Positions 1 through 12,800 of a stretch of 64,000 bases of DNA are shown here, piece after piece. The notes beneath the pieces were generated by a model, which did not search any database, was not told where the DNA came from, and was given only the letters and a program-made list of their open reading frames with translations. A program made the translations under genes and the position numbers. The first letter of the stretch is position 1. Each line of letters starts with the position of its first letter. Origin of the DNA: Reticulitermes lucifugus (taxonomy: Eukaryota > Arthropoda > Insecta > Blattodea > Rhinotermitidae); the NCBI GenBank assembly GCA_026260175.1, contig JAKCWW010001691.1:2043-66042 (forward strand). The letters run 5' to 3'.

Positions 1-58
<58 letters not shown>
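1..58. repeat. (CA)n microsatellite
   Basis: An uninterrupted CA dinucleotide run starts at the first base, so its true length is unknown. It lies in the cyclin L intron upstream of the first exon seen here. Alternating purine/pyrimidine runs of this kind are usually length-polymorphic. Confidence 0.97.
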
Positions 59-61
<3 letters not shown>

Positions 62-457
62 TGGTTTATACATGTGCAAATGCAAAGTTTGACGTTGGTT
101 TATTTTTTTCCTTGTGTATGACTTGCAGTTGTGCGATGAATAGTGAGTTACATCATCCTTTTGTTGTGTTTGTTCCAAGAATAAGAAGTTTTTAGAGGTG
201 GAAATATGGACAAGGAACTTTTTATAGTCTATACTATGGTTGGTGGTCTGCATTGATGTTATTTGCACAATGATGGGGCACATGACATGGTACAGTAGGA
301 ATATGACATAAAGCTGTTGATGTGGTTCATGGCAAGGGCTGTATCTTGACGTTATGTTGCCACCATTCTTACATTTCAGTGAAATCACTTATTGTAGAAG
401 AAATGTAAACCTCATTGTATTAGCTTAGATTTACTGGTAATAATGCTTCTTTTTCAG

Positions 458-631
458 ATAGAAATGGCTGCATCGCAAATTTTGTTGCAGTGTGTGTATT
501 ATTGTGATTGAATGTTTTTATGCACTGGAAATGTCAGTAGTAGGCTTTTTGTTGTGCAGTAGGAAAGAAGCTGTGGTTCGTGTGTGCATTGTACTGGCTG
601 AAGTGTAATAGTCATTGTACTTCTTTTTCAG
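458..631 (+). pseudogene. Vestigial tandem copy of the cyclin L exon that begins at 632
   Basis: Immediately upstream of the live exon is a degenerate copy of it, offset by 174 bases. It follows a pyrimidine tract and AG acceptor (cttctttttcag) identical to the live one. The first codons read I-E-M-A-A-S-Q-I-L-L-Q against [11 protein letters not shown] in the live exon; 23 of the first 33 bases match by eye. Similarity continues through TATTATT, then a tggaaa block and a gaagct block. A TGA at 509-511 ends the frame, so inclusion would truncate the cyclin. It could be a dead duplicate exon or a retained poison exon. Confidence 0.75.
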
Positions 632-816
632 GTAGCGATGGCTACTGGACAAGTTTTGTTTCAGCGTTTTTATTATTCTAAGTCATTTGTTCGTCACGCA
701 ATGGAAACAACAGCTATGGGTTGTATTTGCTTGGCATCAAAAATAGAAGAAGCTCCTAGAAGAATTCGTGATGTAATCAATGTATTCCATCACATTAAAC
801 AAGTAAAGAGTCAGAA
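632..816 (+). CDS. CycL: Cyclin L exon, cyclin box 1
   Basis: The acceptor is ttctttttcag before GTAGCGATG and the donor is AGAA|gtaagtat. It encodes [19 protein letters not shown], then the [20 protein letters not shown] stretch that is almost invariant in cyclin L. The reading enters in phase 0 and leaves two bases (AA) of a Lys codon. The ATG at 638 is an internal Met, not the start. Confidence 0.95.
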
Positions 817-3800
817 GTAAGTATCTTGTGTACTGCAGTTATACGTCCTGATTCCCATATGAGCTGTACCAATATATCCATTTCTTCCTTCAGTACTTTA
901 ATTAATCAGTACTCCCCATAACCATGATTTGTAACCCTAAACATATTTATAACAGTAAGGGTCAGGTGGCTAGGCAGCAATGTTTACTCCAAGTGAGTTA
1001 AACAGCTGTGTATATTGTTGTCCCCCATGTGAGCCCACAAAAATATTATCTATGTTTTCATTCATTTATTTTTTTGCTTGGAATTAAATTCAAGTTAGAT
1101 TTTTACTTCAAATAGCGGCATTCCTGTAGTGTTATATTTACCAAGTACCACAGATAATTGGAAGTTACAGTTTAAGAAACACTTAATTTTTTGTTATGCT
1201 GAAGTTCTTTTTGCCATACAGTTCTACACTACATGAAATGTGACACTACTGCTTTATATTGCGAAGTCTTGGTCTTAAATGTCGGTCTTAGGTTTTCCAC
1301 ACTTTTCCGAGACCTCTCCTATCAAATAATACTTAAGACTGTTACAACTCCTGCTATCATTCTTTCCATTTCATTGTTCATTTGTTCATCTATGCATCCA
1401 TCCACCCAACCATCCATCCATCCACCCACTGACTCACCTGCTCACCCAACACTGTATAGTCTGAGCTGTTGACCAGTTCCATGGAGCACAGTTCTTGAGA
1501 CTGACATAGTTACACAGCTTGTCAGGAAATTTCCCACATTTTGTGAACCCCGAAGGTTTATCATCATTTTCACAAACCATGACTGGCCCCAATCTGTGCC
1601 AGACAAATCCAGCCCACCATATTCTTTTTCTTTAATATTCGTTTTAATCTCATCTTCCTGTTACGCATAGGTCTTCCAAATATTTTCTTTCTGTCAGGGT
1701 TTTCAGCTAAAACCCCACATGCATTTCAACCTTCTCTCATGCATTTCACATGCTCCACCCATTCCATCCTCTTTTATTTGATTTCCATAATAATATTTTT
1801 CCAGGAGTATGGATCATGAAGCTCTTCATGCAGTTTCTGCAGCGTCCTGTTACTTCATCCCTTTTAGGTTCAAATATTCTCAACTCCCTGTTCTCAAACA
1901 CCCACAGTCTGTGTTCTTCCCTCAGTGTGGGAGACAAGTTTTACATCCATACAATACAACAGGCAAAATTATAGTTTTGTGTATTTTAACTTGTACCTTT
2001 TTAGATAACAGACAGTGAGGTGTGGTGGTGTTAAATAGAGCTGAAATAAATACACTAATTTAGAATTATTTTGGTTTCAATGTAAATGCAGTATAATAAG
2101 AGATAGCAGGCTAATTCATTGTTATACAATGTTGTTCTGAAAGGAAGATTGATGAAATTTGAACAAAGGTAACATTTATATGATTTTGGCTGGTAATTAT
2201 GCACTTCTGATTGATTGCACTTTGCATGTAGCACAGTCGTGAGTTTCCATTGCTGATCATAGTAAGGTTATTTTCATGTATAGTTGTCTGCAGATTCTCT
2301 ACTTTGTGTCATTGTATATAATTCTGTAGCCCCCAGAACTGCTGAATTGAAAGCCAGACACTGCCACTACTCAAATTATAAGTCTTTTCATAAGCAGAGG
2401 GTAGCACAATGGATCAACTCTCCAGACTGATGGGCATCCTTAGTCCATCCAAGACAGTCTCTCATCTGCGTACCTATCTGACATAATTCTCACTGAACTC
2501 TGTATAGCCTCAGGTGTTCATAATTGATACCACATGATTTTCAATAATAGAACAAGATTGTCCCACGGTTCATGTGTCAGCCTGAACGCTCCTCCTTCAT
2601 TCATTTCATCTGTTTCTAATAAATATTTCTGAACACCTGCCAAACTGGTACTCGCTGAAGTGCAGAATGGTTATGCAAATAACCACTCTTTCATTTCCTT
2701 TTAGTTTTCAGTTTGTATTTTTTAAAGGCTGTGAAACCTTGAAGTAGAATATTGGAACGTCATTACATATTTGTGGTCCAATAATTAATGTTCTTACAGA
2801 AAGCAGAATTTCCAGCATCTACTGAAAATGTTTCATTCATCTCATCTCTGAAAACTGTGTCCAGTAAATAGAAAAACAGCACCTTGTGTGATTGATAGGG
2901 TTACCACATAGTGGAAAGTTAGATATTTATTGATGAACTCACAAATTAATTTATAAACAGTAGAACTGAAGGAAGCTGTGCCATGCCTCATGACCATATT
3001 CCTCTGACACTTCATTGTCTTGTGGGTTTCATGAGATATGAAAAGGGGAAGGTCATGATGAGTTGGACCAACTCGGCTTTACAACAGTTAGATCCTTAGA
3101 AAGTGAAGGCTTTGTGGCTGTTGTGGGTATATTTTTTTGTACTTGTGGTCCTTTCAGATCAGTTTTAAGTTTGTTTCCCCCCTCCCAAGACATACAGCAT
3201 CAAACACAGCTTTGAAGTGTTTACAGGTTCTGTATGTGACAGACTGTACTTAACGTTGATAGTTGTGAGTGGAGGAAGTCTGGTCTCAGGGCAGTCATGA
3301 TTTTATATGAGGTATTTGCTCCATATGTATCTTTAACCCTTTTCTCTCCTCTGTTGGAAGGTATTTTAATTTTCTGTGTGGGCCCACTTTGGAAGCCATG
3401 CATCACTAACTTAAGACTTTGCCACCACATGATGATCATGCCAAGTGATGTGTTTTCTCATTACATTCTTTGACAGCTGTCCTGGTAGTTTGCATATGGG
3501 AACAGCAGGTGGCAGAAGTTTTATATTTTATCATAACATTGTTTTTAACTTTTATACAAATTTGAAGCTTGTAGGAATCAGGTGGGGAAGAAAGTGGATG
3601 GGAAAGGGTTAACATATTTGCTAGTCATTTTTATTTATCAGTGTGAATATTGTTCTCCCAAGGTATGAGTGCTATGTATACCTTTCATAAGTTACTACAT
3701 ATTAACCCAGAATTGTCTACACATACAAGAGGCTTTGCCAAGTGTTCCTTGTAGTACCTAATTCTGTTGGTCTCTGTCAATATTAAACTGCATCCCCAAA

Positions 3801-6800
3801 ACAGAAGTTCAGATCAAATGCTTCCAAAAGCTGAATTTGCTGGAATGTATTTTTAAATCAATTCCCAGATATACATCTGAAGTACCATCACAAGATGATG
3901 TGTCCGGTCATCTGGGATATGACACCATGTAGACTGGTATGTAGGCATCATTGTGTTTGAGGAGCTTGCTGTCTCTATCTTTATGGTAGTCCAAGAAGCC
4001 AGATGTGAAGATGGAGGCAGCAAGGTGCCTGTGTACCAATAATACACACAGCATCATATCCCAGAAGACTGGATTCTGTATCAATACCACTGTGAGAACC
4101 TCAAATCTTGTACATTATAAGACATTGCAGTGTTCTGGAAGGGTATTATTTGCAAAGATTTGGCATTCCATGAAACAGGGTTCCTCATGTTTGTTGTATT
4201 ACTACCTATGAACAGCATTTCAGATCATATGTCACTTTGTATCATGATGTAGGAAATTATATTTTGATATGCTTGCTTTAAGGTATGAGCTATTAATGTA
4301 TACTAATGTTCATTTGTAAGGTTTATTTTTATTTCCAGAAATAGTTGCATTTTATTTGAGTTAAACATGATGTGTGGCTGTATGCGGTGTCGTCATTTAT
4401 AGAACCACAAAGTTAGATATTGCTTATTATGCTGTGTCACATTTATTGCAAAATGGCTGGGTTTATTGTGTAACAGTGACAGGAGCCAGTCCTGTCAGAT
4501 TTGAATCTATTTAATCTAATGGTGAACAAGTTTTTACAAATTTTGTTGTCTCGTGGGTTATGATATGTAGTAGTATGGTAGCTGGGGTACAGATTGTGCA
4601 CAAAAGACCAGTCGTGAATGTTAATACCTCATATCATACAAGGTCATTATCATAGTGAGAGATCAGTTTCCAAATCAGAAAGTTTTCTTTTGTGCTCTAT
4701 GATGGCAGCATTCTATTATGTATGATGCTTCGATAGAGATTGACTAGTTAACACTAGTTGAAGCTGAGCCAGTGATGGTGTTTGAATGTGCCCACAGCAT
4801 AAAGCAGTGTTGTGTTAATGGAAGACAGCTGTATGTGTGCAGGCCAGTCGGGGAGTCAGATCATGTATATATGCTGCAGGCAGACTGGATGTATGTGTAA
4901 GAGTACACTGGAATTTCTGTAAGAGTATATTGGAGTGTCCCAAATGTGTGTGCTGCCTTGTAATTTTTTTATGTACTTGTCATTGTGCGCTGTAAATCTT
5001 GGAGCACCTGTATTGCAACAGTGGATCTCTGCACTTTCTTGTGGTTCACATGGGGCAAAATGCGGTTTGACTCCCCGACATTTGCTTAAGAGCTTGGAGG
5101 GAATGCATGTTAGGGATGGGTCCATTCTGTGCGGAGGGACATTTATCCTTTGCTCAGAGAATTTTGTACTTACTTTCCACAGATGTTTGTTCGCACATCA
5201 GTCCTCCGGCCAGGGGCTGATGGTGGTGAGTTGGCATTACCGGTACCGTACATTGAAATGTAAAACACACACAGCCATTGAGGGGTTGGCAGGCAGCCCC
5301 TCTGCTGAACAGAGACTGTGTGGTTCAACAGCCAAGGCTATCTTCCTCCCCAACAGCTCGCTGCCAGAACAACCAATAGTTTTGTTTCACAAGTTTCTCA
5401 TGTTTATTTGTTCTTGTTTGTTTTGTTTCTCTGTGCAAGTAACATATGTGCAGGCCTTGACCGTGTCAAGGTACGTGAGAAACCTTGCCATGTTCCAGAC
5501 CTGTCTCTCAGCAGCCAGTCTACCCACCAGTGTGTGTGATTCAAGGCAAACTGTCATCTGCGATGTGACACTGTGTGGTGTGATAGATATGTACTGATGT
5601 TTCAGATGCACCTGCTGCCTCATCATCAGGACAGCAAGTTCCTGTGAAACCTCAGTGTAAATCTATCATACTACGCAGTGTCACATCCCTGAAGACAGCT
5701 GTTTTTTCAGTCACCACCACAGAAAGCTCAATCTTGTGTGTGATTCACTCTGCACTTTTTGTTTCCAAGTTGTAAGCTGCAGTGGTAGAATACACATGTT
5801 TAAGGAATGGGGAATATTGTACCACAAAGGTTGACACTGAGATCAGTCCAGTATCTAGGTATGCATGAAACAGTCCATTTGTTTGCCCTCTCCTCCCCTA
5901 GATTACGTGCTGACATTCACTTTTGTTGCAATTCTGTATAGTGTTTCACTGCATTAGAGGGATGTGGGTGAATGGAACATGCCAGAATGTACAGGTATGT
6001 CTTTTCCTGTAGGAGCCAGGATAGCTATGTATAGTGACAAGGCTACAGGCTTGACTACCAGTGGGGGCATAGTTTTTTCTGCTCTTTACCATGTCCAGAC
6101 CAACTGTGAGACCCATACTACTGCACATCCATTGTGTATCACAGAGATTTTCCCTAGGGATATAGTGGCTGGGGCATGAAGCTGATGACACTAATCCATT
6201 TGCTGTCAGGTTTAAGAATGTGTGGAGCTATACCTCCACTCTGCATATTTCTTTAAGGTGGGGTGCTTAATGGAATGCAGAGATCTCATCATATGATCTA
6301 GGCTTTCACTATTAAGCAGTGGATTTTGCAGGACACAGAATGGGTTGAGATAGACCATGATGCCCTGCTTTTGTTATCAGAGGTGGCTTAGTTTTGTTTC
6401 AACACATTGGTGAAGCAGGCTGCTGTGTAATGTTACATAATGTTACAAGCGTAAGTTGAAACCATAACTTGCCTTCCAGAGAAATGGAAAACAAGGTATT
6501 GTTTTATTTAATTGGGCATTTAATCTCAGTGCAGTTGAAAGTTTTTTTTCTTTGTGTTCAGTGGGTCTTTTTGAGCCATTTAACACTCTTAAGTACTGTA
6601 ACTGCATTAAGATGGAGCCCTCTGTTGTGATTGCTAGATACTAACAAGTTGGGAATTGGCTGCCTGGAGGGACATAGTGCCACTTCTAGATGTGGACTGA
6701 AAACAGGCATCACTGCTTGGGACTTGTAGGTTTTGCTTCCATAATACAAATCACAGATCCAGAAATGTCTGTGCAGGGGCTGATGAAATTGGTTACAGTT

Positions 6801-9800
6801 GATCAAGGTTTATCATTCCTGTATGGGTGCTCTGTGTTTAAGTGTATATATGTGAATTAATTGGTTTTCATGCACATGGTCTTCACATGTCCTCATCTCA
6901 GCTTGCCACTTTCTACTGCCAGCAGTGCATGTCTTGGATGTGTAGCTGCACCACATTGAGTTAACTTAAAATATGTGGAGCTTTACCTCTCTGTCCATTC
7001 ATCAAGTGCCAAAGAGAAGGAGCAACTGTACATTTGCTATTTATAGCATTAATATGAGAATAACATGTTGATACAACTAAGACATGAGAAGGACTGATGT
7101 AAAATCTCATTGCCATTAGTGAATGAGATGGGCAAGGCATGTAGCATGCATGTAAGCGTTTAGAACTGCACGCTGACTTTTGTGCGGAAGTGCACAAGGG
7201 AAGGACTAGAGCTGGGGTAGACAGGAGAATGACATAAAGATACATAATATGGAGATGGGGTTCCAAGGATTTGGAGATCATTCATCAGGCTCAGAATAGA
7301 GCCACTGGTGGACTCTTCTGAACATGATAATGAACCTTTGGATTCAACAAAAGCTGGAGAATTTATTTGTTGAGTGACTGTTAGCTTATTATTAAGGACT
7401 CGGCTCCATATAATTCGTTGCTTAACCTTTTATATCTTAGCGGTTATTTTATGTACCATCACGTTTAACATTAACAGATTCTACATTCTGCTCACAGAGT
7501 GTATTTATGTGGTGTGTAGGGATCTCGGAACAAAGGGCGACTTTTGCCTTCTACAGTATTAATTAGTTTTTTATAACCGGAATGGAAAGTTTTTGCTTCG
7601 CGGTACATACTGGCTCTTTATATAAAACAGATTATGTTTCGTTTTTAAGGGTTAAAGCCTTTGTTGTGGCAAGTTTTGAAGAAGAATGTGATTGCCTGAA
7701 GGCTGTTTTGTAGTACAGTGAATTCTGATGTTATACCAGAAAGCAGTGCGTCGTCAGTTTGGCAAGTAAACCATTTATTCATGTTAGTGAAGTGTGTTCC
7801 TGTGTTGTAAGTAAACTGCTGTGGCACTCTTAGACCAAACCACATATTAATGCTTAAGAATTTTGGAAAGATAATGAAACCAAAGCAGGGTGGCGTGACA
7901 TCCATGGTATGGAAATACAAATGACGTGTAAAGATGTTGGTGATTCTGCACTGTGACAGTTTATCCACCACTGTGCATGAACTTATGGAGATGGATTAAC
8001 AACTTGATTTTAACATAAAATGCCCCTTCACACATAATGTTTTTAAGCAGATTTTAAAAATGTATGAGTTATTGTGTTACAAGTATGCAAGGCAGTTTCA
8101 ATAATTTTAAATGGCCTTTATGGATAGCGTAAGTGCAGTGCAAGAATAATTTTGCCTATATGCCTGAAGATGACAATCATTTTGAAATGCATAGTGTGCA
8201 TTTATTGTGATCTTAATACTTAAGTTGTAGCTTGGACTGAATCGTATTCTATTAAACTTTTAGTATTTGGGAATAAGGATTTTAAATATCATGGTTCTAC
8301 AAAGGTGGCACCCATATTTTAATTTTGGGTAGCAGTTTATCATCCAGGAATAGAATAGGGGATTCTAAGTTTCCTGCTCCTCTGGGGTCAGTAGCCATAT
8401 ACAGTATTTGATTTGGGGCTAACAGTTTATTGTCTGGTAATAAGGATTTATTTTTTATATCTTGTGCTTGTACAGGGCTGGTGGATGTATCTTAATTTGG
8501 GAGGGTGATGGGTGGGGAGCCTGGCCTGCTAGACCATTCACAGGCAACACATGGTCAATGTAGATAACCAGAGTTGATTAGGGCAAGTTTCCATGTTAGG
8601 TTTCAGTATGCAGAATGTTTGTCTGTCTTTGCTGACAGAACTGTGAACTGAGTTCACATTTCAGAAGTGGCACTGTGAGTTTTGGGGGTTTGTTCAACTG
8701 TAAACTGATGGTGTGAGAATGTTTCATAGATACTGTGTTGTTTTGATGTTGGTACCTCCAACAAACAAGAACAATGCTGTGCCTGAAATGTCTTTTTCCA
8801 GTTACTGGACGCGGGGTAAGTACACAAGAAGTTCGGACTCTGGTGAGTGTATTTCAGCTTCAGCGTAACTGACTTCAAAAAGACTAGAGCAGTGAAGAGA
8901 CATAGGACAGTTCATAATAACAGTTCTGTTGTGTAAGAAGAAAAGCAAACAGTATATTAGCAGTAATGATTATACTGATATTTTGATATGTCTGTGCTAC
9001 TAATTGCAAAGAATTTTCCAGTGACTTCATGGACCGTTCATCGATCAGTGAAATGTGTGTGATTATTTGTTGCGTTCTAGTTTTGAAACAGACTGTGCCA
9101 GATAGTAAAGGTACGTAACGTGACTTACTGAACATGGAAGGAATGCTCTTAAAAGTGACTTCAGATAGTTTAATGGTCAATTTTTTCAGAAATGGAAACA
9201 AGAATAATGCTTTATTCCTTTAGAACTTGCACTTCTTTCACATGGAATTGTAATACCATTCTCCATACGTCAAGATTCAGATGTCCGAAGATGAAATATG
9301 AATGAAGATCTTCACAAAACAGTGGCCAGTGTTTGGAGGAAGATGCATATCATGAATTGTGCAGCGCGATGATTGTCAGTGTGTTGTGCAAGATGGTGGT
9401 AAGGTGATGGAGTTGACATGCCAGTATAGCCTGGTGTTTTTATGTGTAAGCTTGAGAACAGTTGTTTCATTGGATGCCAAATGCTTTTGAACGTAAGGAG
9501 CAGTATATTGTGTAGTTCAGATTGTTGGAGGAAAAAAATGTGTAGGCACTCTGCGTGCTTCAGATTTCAGTATCTGACTCTCTCTTGCTTCATGTGTTCA
9601 AACAGTCGTAGGGGTGTAGCTTTCTCACATTGTAAGTTGGTAAATTGCATCAGGTGGTAATTAGTCTTAAGTTGATATGTGTACAGGGCTTTGGTTAGGA
9701 AACCTGAATGAAAGAGACCACCTGAAAGATAGTCATAATGGGGAGGTAGTGCTAAAATGGATCTGAAGGAAATTGGGTGCACTTTTCGGCTCTGAATGAG

Positions 9801-12800
9801 GACTGGTGTTGCTCATATGAACACAATAATGCACCTGTGGGTTCCATAAAATCTGGGGAGTTTCTTGACTGACCCAGCAACTGTAAACTTCTCAGAAAGG
9901 TATCTGCTGCTGGTGTTCAGATGGAATTCATCTTTACAAAAAATTATTTATGTTTTGGCACATCATAAAATGGGTGCGTATATTACAATTTGGCAATGCA
10001 AGTGTGTATAGTGTGTTGTCCAAATGGATACACTGATTTACCATTATGAGCAGACATGATAGATGGCCTTTACGAATGTAATTCTAGAAGTGATAATGCA
10101 GTGCAGAACAAGATTTGTTTTATGAGATCTGTGCTCTTCTGGGATATCACGTGGCGTCATGTGGTAATTGTTTACTGACATTTTGGGACAACGTATCGAC
10201 CCGAAACGTCGGGAAACACCACACAATGCTGTGTGATATCCCAGAAGAGCACAGATCTCATCAACATGGCGGCATAAGCCTAAAATCACAGTAAGATTTG
10301 TTTTAATTATGAGATCAGGATACTGAGTTTTGTTGTAAACAAAATGTCTGAATTATGTTTGTTAGAAGTACCATTTTTGCTTTCCTTGCTAATAGTGTGG
10401 TACATATTGGCTGAAAATTGTAAGGAATAACATCCAAATTAAGAAGCGGAATGTTGGTTGTCTGCATATGTTTTGTGGGCATGAGGTGATGATTTGTAAC
10501 CTGATAGATGAAATAAGAAATGAACTGTTGGGTTGCCAAATCGTGGGAAATTTCTCGTGTAGCTGAGGAATTGTTGGCTTCTCAAGAAGGAGTCTTCTAC
10601 ATGGAGTGAGGTGGCTGCGTAAAATGCGACTTGATTTTGGAGATGATTGATACATATGTTGACCAGGGCTTTCAGTTTGACATAATCACGGAGAATACTT
10701 AAGCAGATTTCTGGAAAAAAAATCAAGTCTTGTGACTGAATGTCATGGCATATGCTGTGTCCCTGTGTGAAGGTGCACCTTGCAGTAGAATATAAGGGCC
10801 ATACTTGATCTTTCCAATTTTTGATAATTCTTCCATTGGTACAGTAAATGTTACACCTTTCTCAATTGATTGTTACATTTACATCAGCACACATAGAAGA
10901 TATGAAGACAGAATGTTACTAGGTGTGCAGTTCATTGCTACCTTAGTCAAGGTGGTTGTAGTTCCCCAGTGGACTGAGCACATTCACTGGTTTCAGGTGT
11001 GTATTCAGGGTGTGCCTAGTTTAAATCTCAGCTGGGACCCTAACCTGATGGAGGTTGTCATGGTTTTACTCAGTGCTTCCAGGAAAATATTGGAATGGTG
11101 AATGAGATTAAGCCATGACAATTTTCTTGTTTATTATTTGCTGATTATCTCGTAATTTGATGTCGGTATGTTCAGACATATTGGCAGCGTCATTGAGGAA
11201 ACGATAAATAAAATCCTCCTTGATGGAGGTATTGCAAAAGAACACTGTTACTAATTGCATTTATAAGATTTTCGTAATTCTGTGTATAACATTAAAATGA
11301 ATAATAACAATGTCACTCAAGCATACACTTTATTAAGGAAACCTAGCTGCTTGTTTTGGCTATTTGTAAGCCGCCATCAGGCTGTGTAGTAAACGAAAGA
11401 GGCAATATACAACCTGTATAAAGTAAGATAAAATCAAGTGTGAGCTCACTTTGTTACACATCTTGTGTCCATGGTAAAATGTGAGTGGCATGGTGGCAGT
11501 GTGAATTTTCAGTTCCATGGCTTATGCATGTTTTATATTGCCTCTTTAGTTTACTGTACAGCCAGATGATGGCTTACATATAGCTGAAACTTGTAGCTGT
11601 TTTTTTTTAAAATAAAGTGTGTATTGGTTCTGCTCGACCGACAGTGTTATTGTTTGTGTGTAAAGTGCGTAATGGGATGAACGACATAAAGATAATATTA
11701 AAAAGTTTTGCTGTGTTGGAAACAGCACACAAGAGATATATCTTGCAGGAAGTGACACGAAATTTAAATTGGGGTAGCTAAGAAATATATCATTACCAAA
11801 TGTGTTTTCCCTCCAGGAATTGGTTTTCATTTCTTTGAGTAAAAGTTGCATAGTAATGCATGTAGCAGTCGGTATTGCTGTCATCTTCCATTTTTGTGCC
11901 ATTCAGATTGACAGTTGTTAACCTCATGCAGGTGTTCTGGTCTAAGAATTCCAATTGATTCATGAATGCATAACAAGTTACTTGGGTATTTGGCATGGTG
12001 ATAGTTTTCCAGCGACAGCGTTACATTCTGTAGCATTTCATACAGTTTGTAATGAACCCTCTCTGTTACAGCAGTCGTCGAGATGTTGGTGAAGAATACT
12101 TCGTATGTTCATGTAACAGCCTCAGAAATTAAAAGTCACTATGATTCCCCACATGGCATCAACAGGCTGATAGATTTTTAGGTGGGAGGAATGATACGGA
12201 TGACACAATAAGGACTACCTGTGTCATGTGTGAAAATAAGTTAATTGTACTGGGTTGTAATGCTGAGTTCGAAAATGACCTCAATGTTCGTCTTACTTCC
12301 TACCTATTTTGAGTGAATTTGAAATGAAATTTGGAATAATTTAAGGATTCAATAGCAATTTCAAGGTAGAAATTGCATGTTGAATTCATTTCAAGTGTAG
12401 CTACCTATGGTCTGTGCATGTATTTGACATCTAGGGCATATCATACCAGTGACCAGCAGAAGTTGGCCAACATGCTGGGGCTCCACTTGTCCAAGTCACT
12501 AACAGCACTGATGTTTGTTGGGAAAATGTCAGGATGTGAGTCATTTATGATGTTTTTCATCCCCTGAGAGATTCTTCAACATGTGGCTTGGTTCTGAGGA
12601 AGTGTGGGTCAGTATTTCAAATGCTCTTCAAGCTGCTTGTCCAAAAATGTCTCGTCTTATGATCGTCTAACTTCTGGACCCAGAGATAACCATCCCTTGG
12701 TTTCGGCCTTGCTGATCCCCAGAAATTTCTGTTAAGAGCAGAGAAACACACTGTTTTGATCCATTGCTATAACCGAAATTTTCATTAACCCACATCTAGT

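Noticed and set aside
4935-5597. 220-codon open frame on the + strand, the longest without gaps
   Set aside because: It is Cys/Ser/Leu-rich because the DNA is TG-rich, shows no domain, lies in an intron and runs into a hairpin repeat at 5545.
6961-7281. 106-codon - strand frame (…[12 protein letters not shown]…)
   Set aside because: It is the antisense reading of a decayed RTE-type fragment on the + strand.
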